Source: Eubacterium coprostanoligenes | GTDB lineage: Bacteria; Bacillota; Clostridia; Oscillospirales; Acutalibacteraceae | Assembly (NCBI RefSeq): GCF_900167205.1 | Contig: NZ_FUWW01000008.1 | Location: forward strand, 1 to 64,000 | Direction of reading: 5' to 3' | Length of the DNA: 64,000 bases | Shown: positions 44,608 through 52,628 of the stretch, one piece after another | How positions within the stretch are numbered: position 1 is the first letter of the stretch | How the letters are laid out: each line of letters starts with the position of its first letter | The notes under the pieces: model-generated | The model's database searches: none | What the model was told of the DNA's origin: nothing | Seen by the model: the letters and a program-made list of their open reading frames with translations, nothing else | Position numbers and translations under genes: made by a program

Positions 44608-45000
44608 ATGGAAATTACAAGTTCAAACGAAAAGGGCAACCTTATCATCAATGAAGAAGCAATTTCATCAATCGCAATCAATGCCGCAAAGGATGTTGAC
44701 GGCGTGAGTTCTTTTTCAAGCAAGCCGATGGATGTTGTCGGCACAATCAAAAAAGGTAGCCTCAAGGTTATGAGTCCCGTACGAATCACACAGGATGGCG
44801 AGGATATGGATATCAGCATCTATATCAACCTACTTCCAAATAAAAAAATCAAAACTGTGTCAGAAAATGTACAGCACAATGTACACGAGGCAATTCTCAA
44901 TATGACCGGCAAGGAAGTTTCCAAGGTCAATGTTATTATTGCCGGTATTGATTTTCCGGAGAACGGCGACTCCAATGCACCTTTAACAAGTGAAAACTGA
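44608..45000 (+). CDS. Asp23/Gls24 family envelope-stress protein
   Basis: This 130-residue protein of the Asp23 (DUF322) family has GNLIINEEAISSIAINAAKDVDGV at the N-terminus and VQHNVHEAILNMTGKEVSKVNVIIAGI near the end. Family members are small soluble proteins tied to envelope or alkaline stress; the copy upstream of nusB is conserved in many Clostridia but its role is unclear. AAAGGAG lies 8 nt before the ATG at 44608. An in-frame ATG at 44602 is too close to it. Confidence 0.9.
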   Translation: MEITSSNEKGNLIINEEAISSIAINAAKDVDGVSSFSSKPMDVVGTIKKGSLKVMSPVRITQDGEDMDISIYINLLPNKKIKTVSENVQHNVHEAILNMTGKEVSKVNVIIAGIDFPENGDSNAPLTSEN

Positions 45001-45007
45001 TTAAACT

Positions 45008-45046
45008 GCCGGCTCAATACTGTTGTTATATGAGTCGGCTTTTTTA
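45008..45046 (+). terminator. Partial terminator between asp23 and nusB
   Basis: gccggctca / tgagtcggc, eight of nine pairs, with a 14-base loop and then T6. It lies inside the cluster, directly before the nusB ribosome site, so it probably reduces rather than stops transcription. Confidence 0.6.
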
Positions 45047-45057
45047 TAGGAGAATAT

Positions 45058-45441
45058 ATGAACAGGACAGAACAAAGGGAACAGGCTTTTTGCCTTGTGT
45101 TCCAAAATCTATTTAACAACGAAGAAACCCTTGCTATTTATGAGGAAAATGTTGCCAAGGTCGGCAAATATGCAAAGGAACTTTTTGAGGGAGTAGATTC
45201 CAAAATCAAGGAGTTGGATGAGGTTATCAACACCTATTCAAAGGGCTGGAAAACAAACAGACTTCCAAAAGTCAATCTTGCTATTCTTCGCCTTGCAATT
45301 TACGAAATCAAATATGTTGATGATGTTCCTGCAAGCGTTGCAATCAACGAGGCAGTTGAGCTTGCAAAGAAGTATTCAGGCGAGGGTGACTATTCATTTA
45401 TCAACGGTATTCTCGGTTCTGTTGCCAAGGGAGTAGAGTAA
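45058..45441 (+). CDS. nusB: Transcription antitermination factor NusB
   Basis: This 127-residue all-helical RNA-binding protein joins NusE (S10) at boxA in rRNA antitermination. It starts RTEQREQAFCLVFQ and has LAILRLAIYEI, VPASVAINEAVELAKKYSG and FINGILGSVAK at the C-terminal end. Normal length. It lies behind TAGGAG, and its stop overlaps the next start (TAATG). Confidence 0.96.
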   Translation: MNRTEQREQAFCLVFQNLFNNEETLAIYEENVAKVGKYAKELFEGVDSKIKELDEVINTYSKGWKTNRLPKVNLAILRLAIYEIKYVDDVPASVAINEAVELAKKYSGEGDYSFINGILGSVAKGVE

Positions 45442-46355
45442 TGTATATCGGCTTTGACACAAGCAATTATACAACTTCAATTGCAACCTATGACGGCAAG
45501 ATTATTCGTCAGGCAAAGCAGGTGCTCACCGTTAAGCGGGGTGAACGGGGACTTCGTCAAAGTGATGCGGTTTTTCAGCACACGGTCAATATGCCGAGGC
45601 TCTGCAAAGAATTAGAATTTGATGTGCCAAAGGCTGTCGGTGTCAGCACCCGTCCACGAAATGTTGACGGTAGCTATATGCCGTGTTTTTTGGTTGGCGA
45701 AAATGTTGCAACTGTGCTTTCAAGTGTGAATAATGTGCCTATGTACAAAACTTCACATCAGGTTGGGCACATTCTTGCGGCTCTCTATTCGGCTGATATG
45801 CTTGAACTGATTAACCAAAGGTTCATTGCGTTTCATTTGAGCGGAGGCACTACCGAGGCTCTCATTGTTGAACCCGATGATGAAGAAATAATCAAAGCAA
45901 CCGTTGTTGCTCAAAGCACGGACTTAAAAGCAGGACAGGCTGTTGACAGAACAGGTGTGATGCTTGGTATGACTTTTCCGTGTGGCAAAGAGCTTGACGC
46001 TCTTTCGAAAAAAAGTGACAAAAATTATAAGATTAAACCAACTATGCTTGACGGCGATTGTTCGTTGAGCGGTGTTGAAAATAAAGCAAGAAATATGATT
46101 GATAAAGGCGAATTGGCAGAAGATGTTGCCAAGTTTGTGCTTACTTACATTGCCGAAACAGTGTCGTCAATGCTTGGCGGTGTTGTCGACAAATACGGTG
46201 ATTTGCCTGTTGTTTTTTCGGGCGGTGTTGCATCAAATTCCTTGCTTCGCAAAATAATCAACGAAAGATATAATGCGTATTTTGCCGAAAGCGAATTTTC
46301 TCTCGACAATGCGGCAGGCACGGCAATTTATGCTTATTTGAAAGATAACAGATAA
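45441..46355 (+). CDS. TsaD-like (Kae1/peptidase M22 family) protein
   Basis: This 304-residue ASKHA-fold protein resembles TsaD, the catalytic subunit of t6A synthesis. It has FDTSNYTTSIA, the metal-binding pair His106/His110 (SHQVGH), HLSGGTTEAL, VFSGGVASNSLLR and DNAAGTAIYA. It is ~35 residues shorter than standard TsaD and several motifs differ (DNAAGTA in place of DNGAMIA). It may therefore be the paralogue often found next to nusB-xseA in Clostridia rather than the true TsaD. tsaE and tsaB are elsewhere (17.7-18.8 kb). Function uncertain. Confidence 0.82.
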   Translation: MYIGFDTSNYTTSIATYDGKIIRQAKQVLTVKRGERGLRQSDAVFQHTVNMPRLCKELEFDVPKAVGVSTRPRNVDGSYMPCFLVGENVATVLSSVNNVPMYKTSHQVGHILAALYSADMLELINQRFIAFHLSGGTTEALIVEPDDEEIIKATVVAQSTDLKAGQAVDRTGVMLGMTFPCGKELDALSKKSDKNYKIKPTMLDGDCSLSGVENKARNMIDKGELAEDVAKFVLTYIAETVSSMLGGVVDKYGDLPVVFSGGVASNSLLRKIINERYNAYFAESEFSLDNAAGTAIYAYLKDNR

Positions 46356-47557
46356 TGACTACACTTACAGTTTCACAAATTAATAGATATATCAAGTCAT
46401 TGTTTGACGAAATTCCGCCTATTCAAAACATTTATGTAATGGGCGAAATTTCCAATTTTAAGCATTATCGTCAAAGCGGACATATGTATTTTACGCTGAA
46501 AGATAGCTCCTCTCAACTTAAATGTGTTATGTTTGCAACCGATAATTATAAATTGAAATTTGTTCCGAAAGACGGTATGAATGTTGTTTGCTTCGGTCAA
46601 ATCGGAGTGTACGAGCGTGACGGTGTTTATCAGCTTTATGTTCGTGACATTCAACCAAAAGGCGCAGGAGATTTGGCTGTTGCGTTTGAACAGCTTAAGG
46701 CAAAACTTGCACAAAAAGGCTATTTTGACGAAGATATAAAAAAGCCTATTCCCGAATATCCCGAAAAAATCGGTGTTGCCACTTCAAATATGGGCGCTGC
46801 TGTTGAGGATATAAAAAATGTCCTCTCTCGCCGTTATCCGCTGTGTGAGATAATTATTGTTCCAACCGTTGTTCAGGGCGATTTGGCATCAAAGGATATT
46901 GCATCGTCAATTCGATTTTTGGATAATCTCGGCGTGGACACAATCATAGTCGGCAGGGGCGGCGGCTCAATCGAAGATTTGTGGGCGTTCAATACCGAGG
47001 AAGTAGCCGATGCGGTATATAATTGCAAAACTCCGATTATTTCGGCTGTCGGTCATGAAACGGATTTTACAATCTGCGATTTTGTTGCGGATTTGCGAGC
47101 ACCTACTCCGAGTGCAGCGGCAGAACTTGCCGTGCCGGATATAAACAACGAATTTGTCAATCTTCAAGGACTTGAAATCTTGCTTGAAAGAAATATTGAA
47201 AGTATTGTTCAGGGCGAGGAAGCAAGACTTGATTATATTATGAAAAAATCTCCGCTTGCCGACATTGACAAGTTGTTTGATTTTCATTCTTCAATCATAG
47301 AAAATTATCAAAAGACTATCGGTCTTTATTTTGAAAATATTTTAAAGAGTAAGGCATACGATTTGCAGAAAAATTCCGCTATGCTTGATGCTCTCAGTCC
47401 TCTTGCCGTCATCGGCAGAGGGTACACAATTACAGAAAAGCAAGGTGCTGTGCTGACTGATGCAAAAAATGTCAATGTCGGCGACAGCATTGTAACAAAG
47501 CTAAAGAACGGAACATTGGTTTCCACAATAACAGAGGTTAACGCTGATGGCAACTAA
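46355..47557 (+). CDS. xseA: Exodeoxyribonuclease VII large subunit
   Basis: This 400-residue protein has an N-terminal OB fold (LTVSQINRYIKSLFDEI, VMGEISNFKHYRQSGHMYFTLKD) that binds DNA. The catalytic domain has GVATSNMGAAVEDI, VGRGGGSIEDLWAFN and GHETDFTICDFVADLRAPTPSAA, then a coiled-coil that binds XseB. The enzyme degrades single-stranded DNA into short pieces. Overlaps xseB by 11 bp. Confidence 0.96.
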   Translation: MTTLTVSQINRYIKSLFDEIPPIQNIYVMGEISNFKHYRQSGHMYFTLKDSSSQLKCVMFATDNYKLKFVPKDGMNVVCFGQIGVYERDGVYQLYVRDIQPKGAGDLAVAFEQLKAKLAQKGYFDEDIKKPIPEYPEKIGVATSNMGAAVEDIKNVLSRRYPLCEIIIVPTVVQGDLASKDIASSIRFLDNLGVDTIIVGRGGGSIEDLWAFNTEEVADAVYNCKTPIISAVGHETDFTICDFVADLRAPTPSAAAELAVPDINNEFVNLQGLEILLERNIESIVQGEEARLDYIMKKSPLADIDKLFDFHSSIIENYQKTIGLYFENILKSKAYDLQKNSAMLDALSPLAVIGRGYTITEKQGAVLTDAKNVNVGDSIVTKLKNGTLVSTITEVNADGN

Positions 47558-47741
47558 AAAAGAAATGACATACGAACAGGCAATTTCCCGACTTGAAGAA
47601 ATTGTTTCTATACTTGAAAAAAACGAGGTTTCTCTTGATGAGGCTTTGGAACTTTTTGAGGAGGGCACAAGGCTCACTTCATTTTGTGCCGACAAACTCA
47701 AAAATGCAAAGGCAAAAATCACAGAGATAAATAAGGAGTAA
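47547..47741 (+). CDS. xseB: Exodeoxyribonuclease VII small subunit
   Basis: This 64-residue helical hairpin protein binds the XseA C-terminal region. The family motif MTYEQAISRLEEIVSILE is followed by VSLDEALELFEEGTRL. The start lies inside the end of xseA and implies coupled translation. Confidence 0.95.
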   Translation: MATKKEMTYEQAISRLEEIVSILEKNEVSLDEALELFEEGTRLTSFCADKLKNAKAKITEINKE

Positions 47742-47744
47742 ATG

Positions 47745-48629
47745 ATGTTTACAGTTGATTTAAAAAACCAACTTGAGCAGTACAGCAAAGAGGTTTCGGA
47801 ACATTTGGTGGAATTTTTACCAAAGGCAAATGACGGTCAGGCTCAAGTTGTAAAAGCTATGAGATATTCTTTGCTCAACGGTGGCAAAAGATTAAGACCT
47901 GTTTTTGTTCTTGAATTTTGCAGGATGTGTGGCGGAGATGTCCAAAAAGCAATGGCGTATGCTTGCGCTATTGAATATATACACACATATTCTCTCATTC
48001 ACGATGATTTGCCATGTATGGATGATGACGATATGAGAAGAGGCAATCCGTCTTGCCATAAAATGTATGGCGAGGCTACTGCGCTTTTGGCTGGTGACGC
48101 ACTTCTCACACACGCATTCGAGATTTGTGCGGGCGCAGATTTTGATGACACAAAAAATGCAACTGCTGTCAGCCTTTTGGCGCAGAATGCAGGTGTCGGC
48201 GGTATGATCGGCGGTCAGGTTATCGACTTGAAATATGAGGCTTGTGACCCTAATATTTCGGAAATTTTGACTGTTCATAAACTGAAAACAGGCGCTCTCA
48301 TTTCTGCGGCTTGTTTGCTTGGTTGCATTGCAGCAGGCGCAGATGAAGAAAAGATTGCACTTGCTTCAAAATATGCTTATCTCATCGGCACAGCTTTTCA
48401 AATCAAGGATGATTTGCTTGATATTTACGGAGATGAACAAAAACTCGGCAAGCATATAGGCTCTGATGCTGAAAACGACAAAACAACTTATGTTACTCTT
48501 GTCGGAGCAGAAAAAGCACAAAAGGATGTTGAAACTCTCACAGCGTCGGCGGTCGAGATTTTGCAGAATTTTGATAATAACGAATTTATGGTGGCACTTT
48601 CAAATTATCTCACCACCAGAGAAAATTGA
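47745..48629 (+). CDS. ispA: Polyprenyl (farnesyl/geranyl) diphosphate synthase
   Basis: This 294-residue isoprenyl chain-elongating enzyme has both aspartate-rich motifs: HDDLPCMDDDDMRRG (first) and QIKDDLLDIYGD (second), plus GGKRLRP and AGDALLTHAF. Short-chain (C15) product is likely from the family and from its place before dxs, but chain length was not determined. The second ATG at 47745 is 8 nt from AAGGAG; the ATG at 47742 is an alternative. It supplies precursors for undecaprenyl and quinone-type lipids. Confidence 0.93.
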   Translation: MFTVDLKNQLEQYSKEVSEHLVEFLPKANDGQAQVVKAMRYSLLNGGKRLRPVFVLEFCRMCGGDVQKAMAYACAIEYIHTYSLIHDDLPCMDDDDMRRGNPSCHKMYGEATALLAGDALLTHAFEICAGADFDDTKNATAVSLLAQNAGVGGMIGGQVIDLKYEACDPNISEILTVHKLKTGALISAACLLGCIAAGADEEKIALASKYAYLIGTAFQIKDDLLDIYGDEQKLGKHIGSDAENDKTTYVTLVGAEKAQKDVETLTASAVEILQNFDNNEFMVALSNYLTTREN

Positions 48630-48659
48630 GCACTTCGCTCATAGAAAAGAGTTGAGCTT

Positions 48660-50495
48660 ATGTCGTATCTTGAGAATGTAAATTCTCCAAAGGATATAAA
48701 AAAACTTAATATAGACGAGCTTGACGCATTGTGTGATGAAATCAGAGAATTGATGATAGATACCGTGTCAAAAAACGGAGGTCACCTTGCTTCCAATTTG
48801 GGTGCTGTTGAATTGACCGTTGCAATGCACAAGGTCTTTAATTCACCAAGCGACCAATTCGTTTTTGATGTCGGTCATCAGTGCTATACTCACAAAATTC
48901 TTACGGGCAGAAAGGACAGCTTTTCCACCTTGCGCACAGAGGGCGGAATCAGTGGTTTTACCCGTCCTTGCGAAAGTAATCACGATATTTTTTCATCAGG
49001 ACATTCGTCAACTTCAATTTCAGCCGCTATCGGTCTTGCAAAGGCAAAGACTCTCAACGGCGACAAAGGCAAGGTTATTGCCGTTATCGGTGACGGTGCG
49101 CTGACAGGCGGACTTGCTTATGAGGCACTCAATAATGCCGGCAATGAGCATAATAATCTCATTGTAATATTAAATGATAATAATATGTCTATAAGTGACA
49201 ATGTCGGCTCTATGGCAAAGAATTTGAACCATATCCGCATTTCTCCAAAATATTTTACTTTTAAGTCAAAAATTCAGCATGCACTTTCCCGAGTGCCGAA
49301 AATCGGTGCACAGGTTCAAAGATTTATTACCATAACTAATACAAAAATCAGAAAAAGACTTTATCATTCAACAGTTTTCGAGGATTTAGGATTTAGGTAT
49401 TACGGTCCTATTGACGGTCACGATTTGGAAAGTCTTATTGATGTTTTGACAGTTGCAAAAGCACATAATAACAGCGTGCTTGTTCATGTTAACACCTTAA
49501 AAGGCAAAGGCTATGAGTTTGCCGAAAAGAATCCGTCAAAGTTTCATGGAATAGGCAAATTTGATATTGAAACGGGCGAGCCTCTTTCGTCAGGCGAAAA
49601 TTATTCATCGGTTTTCGGCGATTATCTTTGCGAACTTGCAAAAAAAGATAAGAGAATTTGTGCTATAACCGCTGCTATGAGTACCGGTACGGGACTTGTT
49701 GATTTTTCGTATAAGTATCCCGAAAGATTTTTTGATGTCGGTATAGCGGAGGAACACGCCGTGACCTTTTCTTCAGGTCTTGCAAAGAATGGTATGATTC
49801 CGTTTTTTGCCGTCTATTCAACCTTCCTTCAAAGGTCGTATGACCAACTTGTGCACGATGTTGCAATGCAGGACTTAAAGGTTATTTTCGGCATTGACCG
49901 TGCAGGTTTTGTCGGTGAGGACGGCGAAAGCCATCAAGGCGTTTTTGACACAGCTTATCTTATGAGCGTGCCTAATCTTTCGGTGTTTGCTCCGTCATCA
50001 TTTGATGAACTTCGTGAAATGATGTATCAAGCCGCTTACAGAGAAAATCATGCTGTCGCAATTCGTTATCCGAGAGGCGGTCAAGGCAAAATTATTGACG
50101 GCTATAAATACGAGCGTGCGGATTTTGACACTTTCGGCGATACCAATGCAGAAAAATGTATTGTCGGCTTCGGCAGAGAATTTTTGAATGTCTATGACGC
50201 ACTCGGCGAGCTTGACAATACATTTGCAATAAAACTTAACAGAATTAAACCTATCAATCCGAATGTGCTTGACCTTTTGAAGAATGTCAAAACCGTCTAT
50301 TTCTTTGAAGAAGGTATAAAGTCAGGCGGTGTAGGTGAGTGCTTCGGCTCAATGCTTGCAGAAAGTGATGTAACGGCAAAATTCCGCCACATCTGTATTG
50401 AGGATGAATTCATCAAGCAGGCAAGCGTTGACAGTCAACTAAAAAAATACAGACTCGACAAGGAGTCAATAATTGATATAGTAAATCAGGATTAA
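48660..50495 (+). CDS. dxs: 1-deoxy-D-xylulose-5-phosphate synthase
   Basis: This 611-residue thiamine-diphosphate enzyme carries out the first step of the non-mevalonate isoprenoid pathway. It has HLASNLGAVELTVAMH, GHSSTSISAAIG, the TPP motif GDGALTGGLAYEALNNAG with NDNNMSIS, FHGIGKFD, and GIAEEHAVTFSSGLA. Length is normal. It follows ispA after a 30-bp gap. With ispA it shows use of the MEP route, as usual in Clostridia. Confidence 0.96.
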   Translation: MSYLENVNSPKDIKKLNIDELDALCDEIRELMIDTVSKNGGHLASNLGAVELTVAMHKVFNSPSDQFVFDVGHQCYTHKILTGRKDSFSTLRTEGGISGFTRPCESNHDIFSSGHSSTSISAAIGLAKAKTLNGDKGKVIAVIGDGALTGGLAYEALNNAGNEHNNLIVILNDNNMSISDNVGSMAKNLNHIRISPKYFTFKSKIQHALSRVPKIGAQVQRFITITNTKIRKRLYHSTVFEDLGFRYYGPIDGHDLESLIDVLTVAKAHNNSVLVHVNTLKGKGYEFAEKNPSKFHGIGKFDIETGEPLSSGENYSSVFGDYLCELAKKDKRICAITAAMSTGTGLVDFSYKYPERFFDVGIAEEHAVTFSSGLAKNGMIPFFAVYSTFLQRSYDQLVHDVAMQDLKVIFGIDRAGFVGEDGESHQGVFDTAYLMSVPNLSVFAPSSFDELREMMYQAAYRENHAVAIRYPRGGQGKIIDGYKYERADFDTFGDTNAEKCIVGFGREFLNVYDALGELDNTFAIKLNRIKPINPNVLDLLKNVKTVYFFEEGIKSGGVGECFGSMLAESDVTAKFRHICIEDEFIKQASVDSQLKKYRLDKESIIDIVNQD

Positions 50496-50497
50496 TT

Positions 50498-51307
50498 ATG
50501 CAAAAAAAAACAAGACTTGATGTTGCCGTATTTGAGCAGGGCTATGCTCCGAGCAGGGAAAAAGCAAAGGCTATAATTATGGCAGGAATAGTATATGTAA
50601 ACAATCAAAAGGTGGACAAGGCAGGTTTTGAACTCAAAGAGGGCGATGTTCTTGAAGTTCGAGGCAAAACACTTCAGTATGTGTCACGAGGCGGTTTAAA
50701 ACTCGAAAAGGCTATGCAGGAATTCCCTATAACTCTTGAGGGCAAGATTTGTATGGATGTCGGTGCTTCAACGGGCGGTTTTACCGATTGTATGCTCCAA
50801 AACGGTGCAGTAAAGGTGTATTCCGTTGATGTCGGCTACGGTCAGCTTGCGTGGAAACTTCGCACAGATGAACGAGTTGTCAACCTTGAACGAACAAATT
50901 TCAGATATGCAACCCGTGAACAAATCCCTGATGAAGTTGATTTTGCATCGGTTGATGTGTCGTTTATCTCTCTCAAACATATTTTGCCAAACTTGAACAC
51001 ACTTCTTGCAGCGGACGGACAAGCAGTTTGTCTTATTAAACCGCAGTTTGAGGCAGGCAAGGAAAAAGTCGGCAAAAAGGGTGTAGTCAGAGATTTGAAT
51101 GTTCATCTTGAGGTTGTAGAAAATGTAATCAAACTTGCTCTCGAAAACGGCTTTAGCGTTATGGGACTTCAGTTCTCTCCAATCAAAGGTCCGGAGGGCA
51201 ATATTGAATATTTGATTTATCTCAACAAGTCGCAAGAACCTGTTGTTTCGGATGATGTGAATGCAAAAGAACTTGTAAATATGTCACACACAGAGCTTGA
51301 TAAGTAG
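50498..51307 (+). CDS. tlyA: TlyA-family rRNA 2'-O-methyltransferase
   Basis: This 269-residue protein has an N-terminal S4 RNA-binding domain (ARLDVAVFEQGYAPSREKAKAIIMAG-type start, residues 1-65) and an FtsJ-like SAM-binding domain. The domain carries the signature MDVGASTGGFTDCMLQNGA, then VDVGYGQLAW and VSFISLKHILP. In mycobacteria TlyA methylates 16S and 23S rRNA (some homologues 16S only). A putative hemolysin role in older annotations is unlikely. It starts 2 bp after dxs and precedes nadK. Confidence 0.92.
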   Translation: MQKKTRLDVAVFEQGYAPSREKAKAIIMAGIVYVNNQKVDKAGFELKEGDVLEVRGKTLQYVSRGGLKLEKAMQEFPITLEGKICMDVGASTGGFTDCMLQNGAVKVYSVDVGYGQLAWKLRTDERVVNLERTNFRYATREQIPDEVDFASVDVSFISLKHILPNLNTLLAADGQAVCLIKPQFEAGKEKVGKKGVVRDLNVHLEVVENVIKLALENGFSVMGLQFSPIKGPEGNIEYLIYLNKSQEPVVSDDVNAKELVNMSHTELDK

Positions 51308-51315
51308 GTGAGAAA

Positions 51316-52179
51316 ATGAAAATTGCCATTTTTCCTAATATATATAATAAGGATGTTGCCAAACTGACCGACCAAATTGTTGCTGTCCTTTTTCAACTCG
51401 GCATTCAAGTTGAGATTGCAAAATGCAACAAGGATATTGAGGACATTTCAAAGCCTCTTTTTGCCAATCAGGAAGAACTTATCAAAAGAAATGATATTAT
51501 GATTGCTGTCGGCGGTGACGGCACAACCCTTAATATTGCCAAATCATCTGCTTTGTTCGACAAGCTAACTCTTGGCATAAACGCAGGCAGACTTGGTTTT
51601 ATGAGCGGACTTGAAAGGGATGAACTTGCTCTTTTGAAATGCCTTTCAACCGCTGATTACGAGGTTGAAGAGCGTATGATGATACGGGCAGTAGTCACCG
51701 ATAAAAACGGTGTGCAAAGCGAATATCAGTGTCTTAATGATGCTGTTATTTCAAGAGGCGACCTTGCAAGGCTGATTGATATTTCCGTTACGTGCGGTGG
51801 CAGACTTGTGTCGGATAACAGAGCAGACGGAATGATTTTTTCAACTCCGACAGGCTCAACCGCATATTCAATGGCAGCAGGCGGACCTGTTGTCAGCCCG
51901 GATAATTCGTGCGTTGTGGCAACTCCGATTTGTCCGCATTCATTAATCAATCGAAGTATTGTTTTTTCACCTGATAAAACACTTGAAATTTCTGTGGTTA
52001 ACGATAGGAACAACAATGCTTATCTCTCAATAGACGGCAAGGAGTCCATTCCTATTGATGAGGAAACAAAAATTACTATTTCAAAATCGTCTTATACAGC
52101 CAAGCTGATTAAGATTAAACCCGATAATTTTTATGAAATTCTCAATAAAAAATTGCTCGAAAGGAGAATTTTACCTTGA
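51316..52179 (+). CDS. nadK: NAD kinase
   Basis: This 287-residue enzyme phosphorylates NAD to NADP. It has the GGDGT motif at 66-70, NAGRLGFMSGL, ISRGDLARLIDI, TPTGSTAYSMAAGGPVVSP, and ICPHSLINRSIVF. The final residues overlap the argR start by 4 bp. GTAGGTG precedes the ATG. Its nearness to tlyA, argR and recN is typical for Clostridia. Confidence 0.95.
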   Translation: MKIAIFPNIYNKDVAKLTDQIVAVLFQLGIQVEIAKCNKDIEDISKPLFANQEELIKRNDIMIAVGGDGTTLNIAKSSALFDKLTLGINAGRLGFMSGLERDELALLKCLSTADYEVEERMMIRAVVTDKNGVQSEYQCLNDAVISRGDLARLIDISVTCGGRLVSDNRADGMIFSTPTGSTAYSMAAGGPVVSPDNSCVVATPICPHSLINRSIVFSPDKTLEISVVNDRNNNAYLSIDGKESIPIDEETKITISKSSYTAKLIKIKPDNFYEILNKKLLERRILP

Positions 52180-52628
52180 AAAAAAGAAGACAGGCAAAAA
52201 TTATAGAGCTTATTACACAAAATGAGATTGAAACACAAGAGGAACTTCAGGATATGCTCAACAGCTTCGGTTTTGAAGTAACTCAAGCAACCATTTCCCG
52301 TGATATAAAGGAACTCCGACTTGTCAAGGAATTGTCATCAAAGGGCAGATATATCTATTCAACAGGCAAAAAAAATGCCGATAATATTGCCCATAGAGTT
52401 GGCGGAATTTTTAACGAAACAATTATCAGCATTGATTTTGCAATGAATATTATTGTAATCAAATGCTTTGCAGGTATGGCAAATGCTGCCTGTGCCGCAA
52501 TTGATTCAATGAATCACGGAGAAATTCTCGGCACCATTGCAGGTGACGATACTATTTTCATCCTTTGCAGAAGCGAGGAAATTGCTTCACAGTTTACAGA
52601 CAAATTGAGGACTATGTTAAATGCTTAA
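52176..52628 (+). CDS. argR: Arginine repressor ArgR
   Basis: This 150-residue winged-helix regulator of arginine metabolism becomes a DNA-binding hexamer with L-arginine. It has KIIELITQNEIETQEELQDM, the recognition helix VTQATISRDIKELRLVK, and the C-terminal hexamer domain with GTIAGDDTIFIL (arginine site). It starts at TTG overlapping the nadK stop, with AAAGGAG upstream. Overlaps recN by 8 bp. Confidence 0.95.
   Translation: MKKRRQAKIIELITQNEIETQEELQDMLNSFGFEVTQATISRDIKELRLVKELSSKGRYIYSTGKKNADNIAHRVGGIFNETIISIDFAMNIIVIKCFAGMANAACAAIDSMNHGEILGTIAGDDTIFILCRSEEIASQFTDKLRTMLNA

Noticed and set aside
50498-51307. Hemolysin function for the TlyA-type gene
   Set aside because: The S4 plus FtsJ-like domains show an RNA methyltransferase; hemolysin naming is historical.
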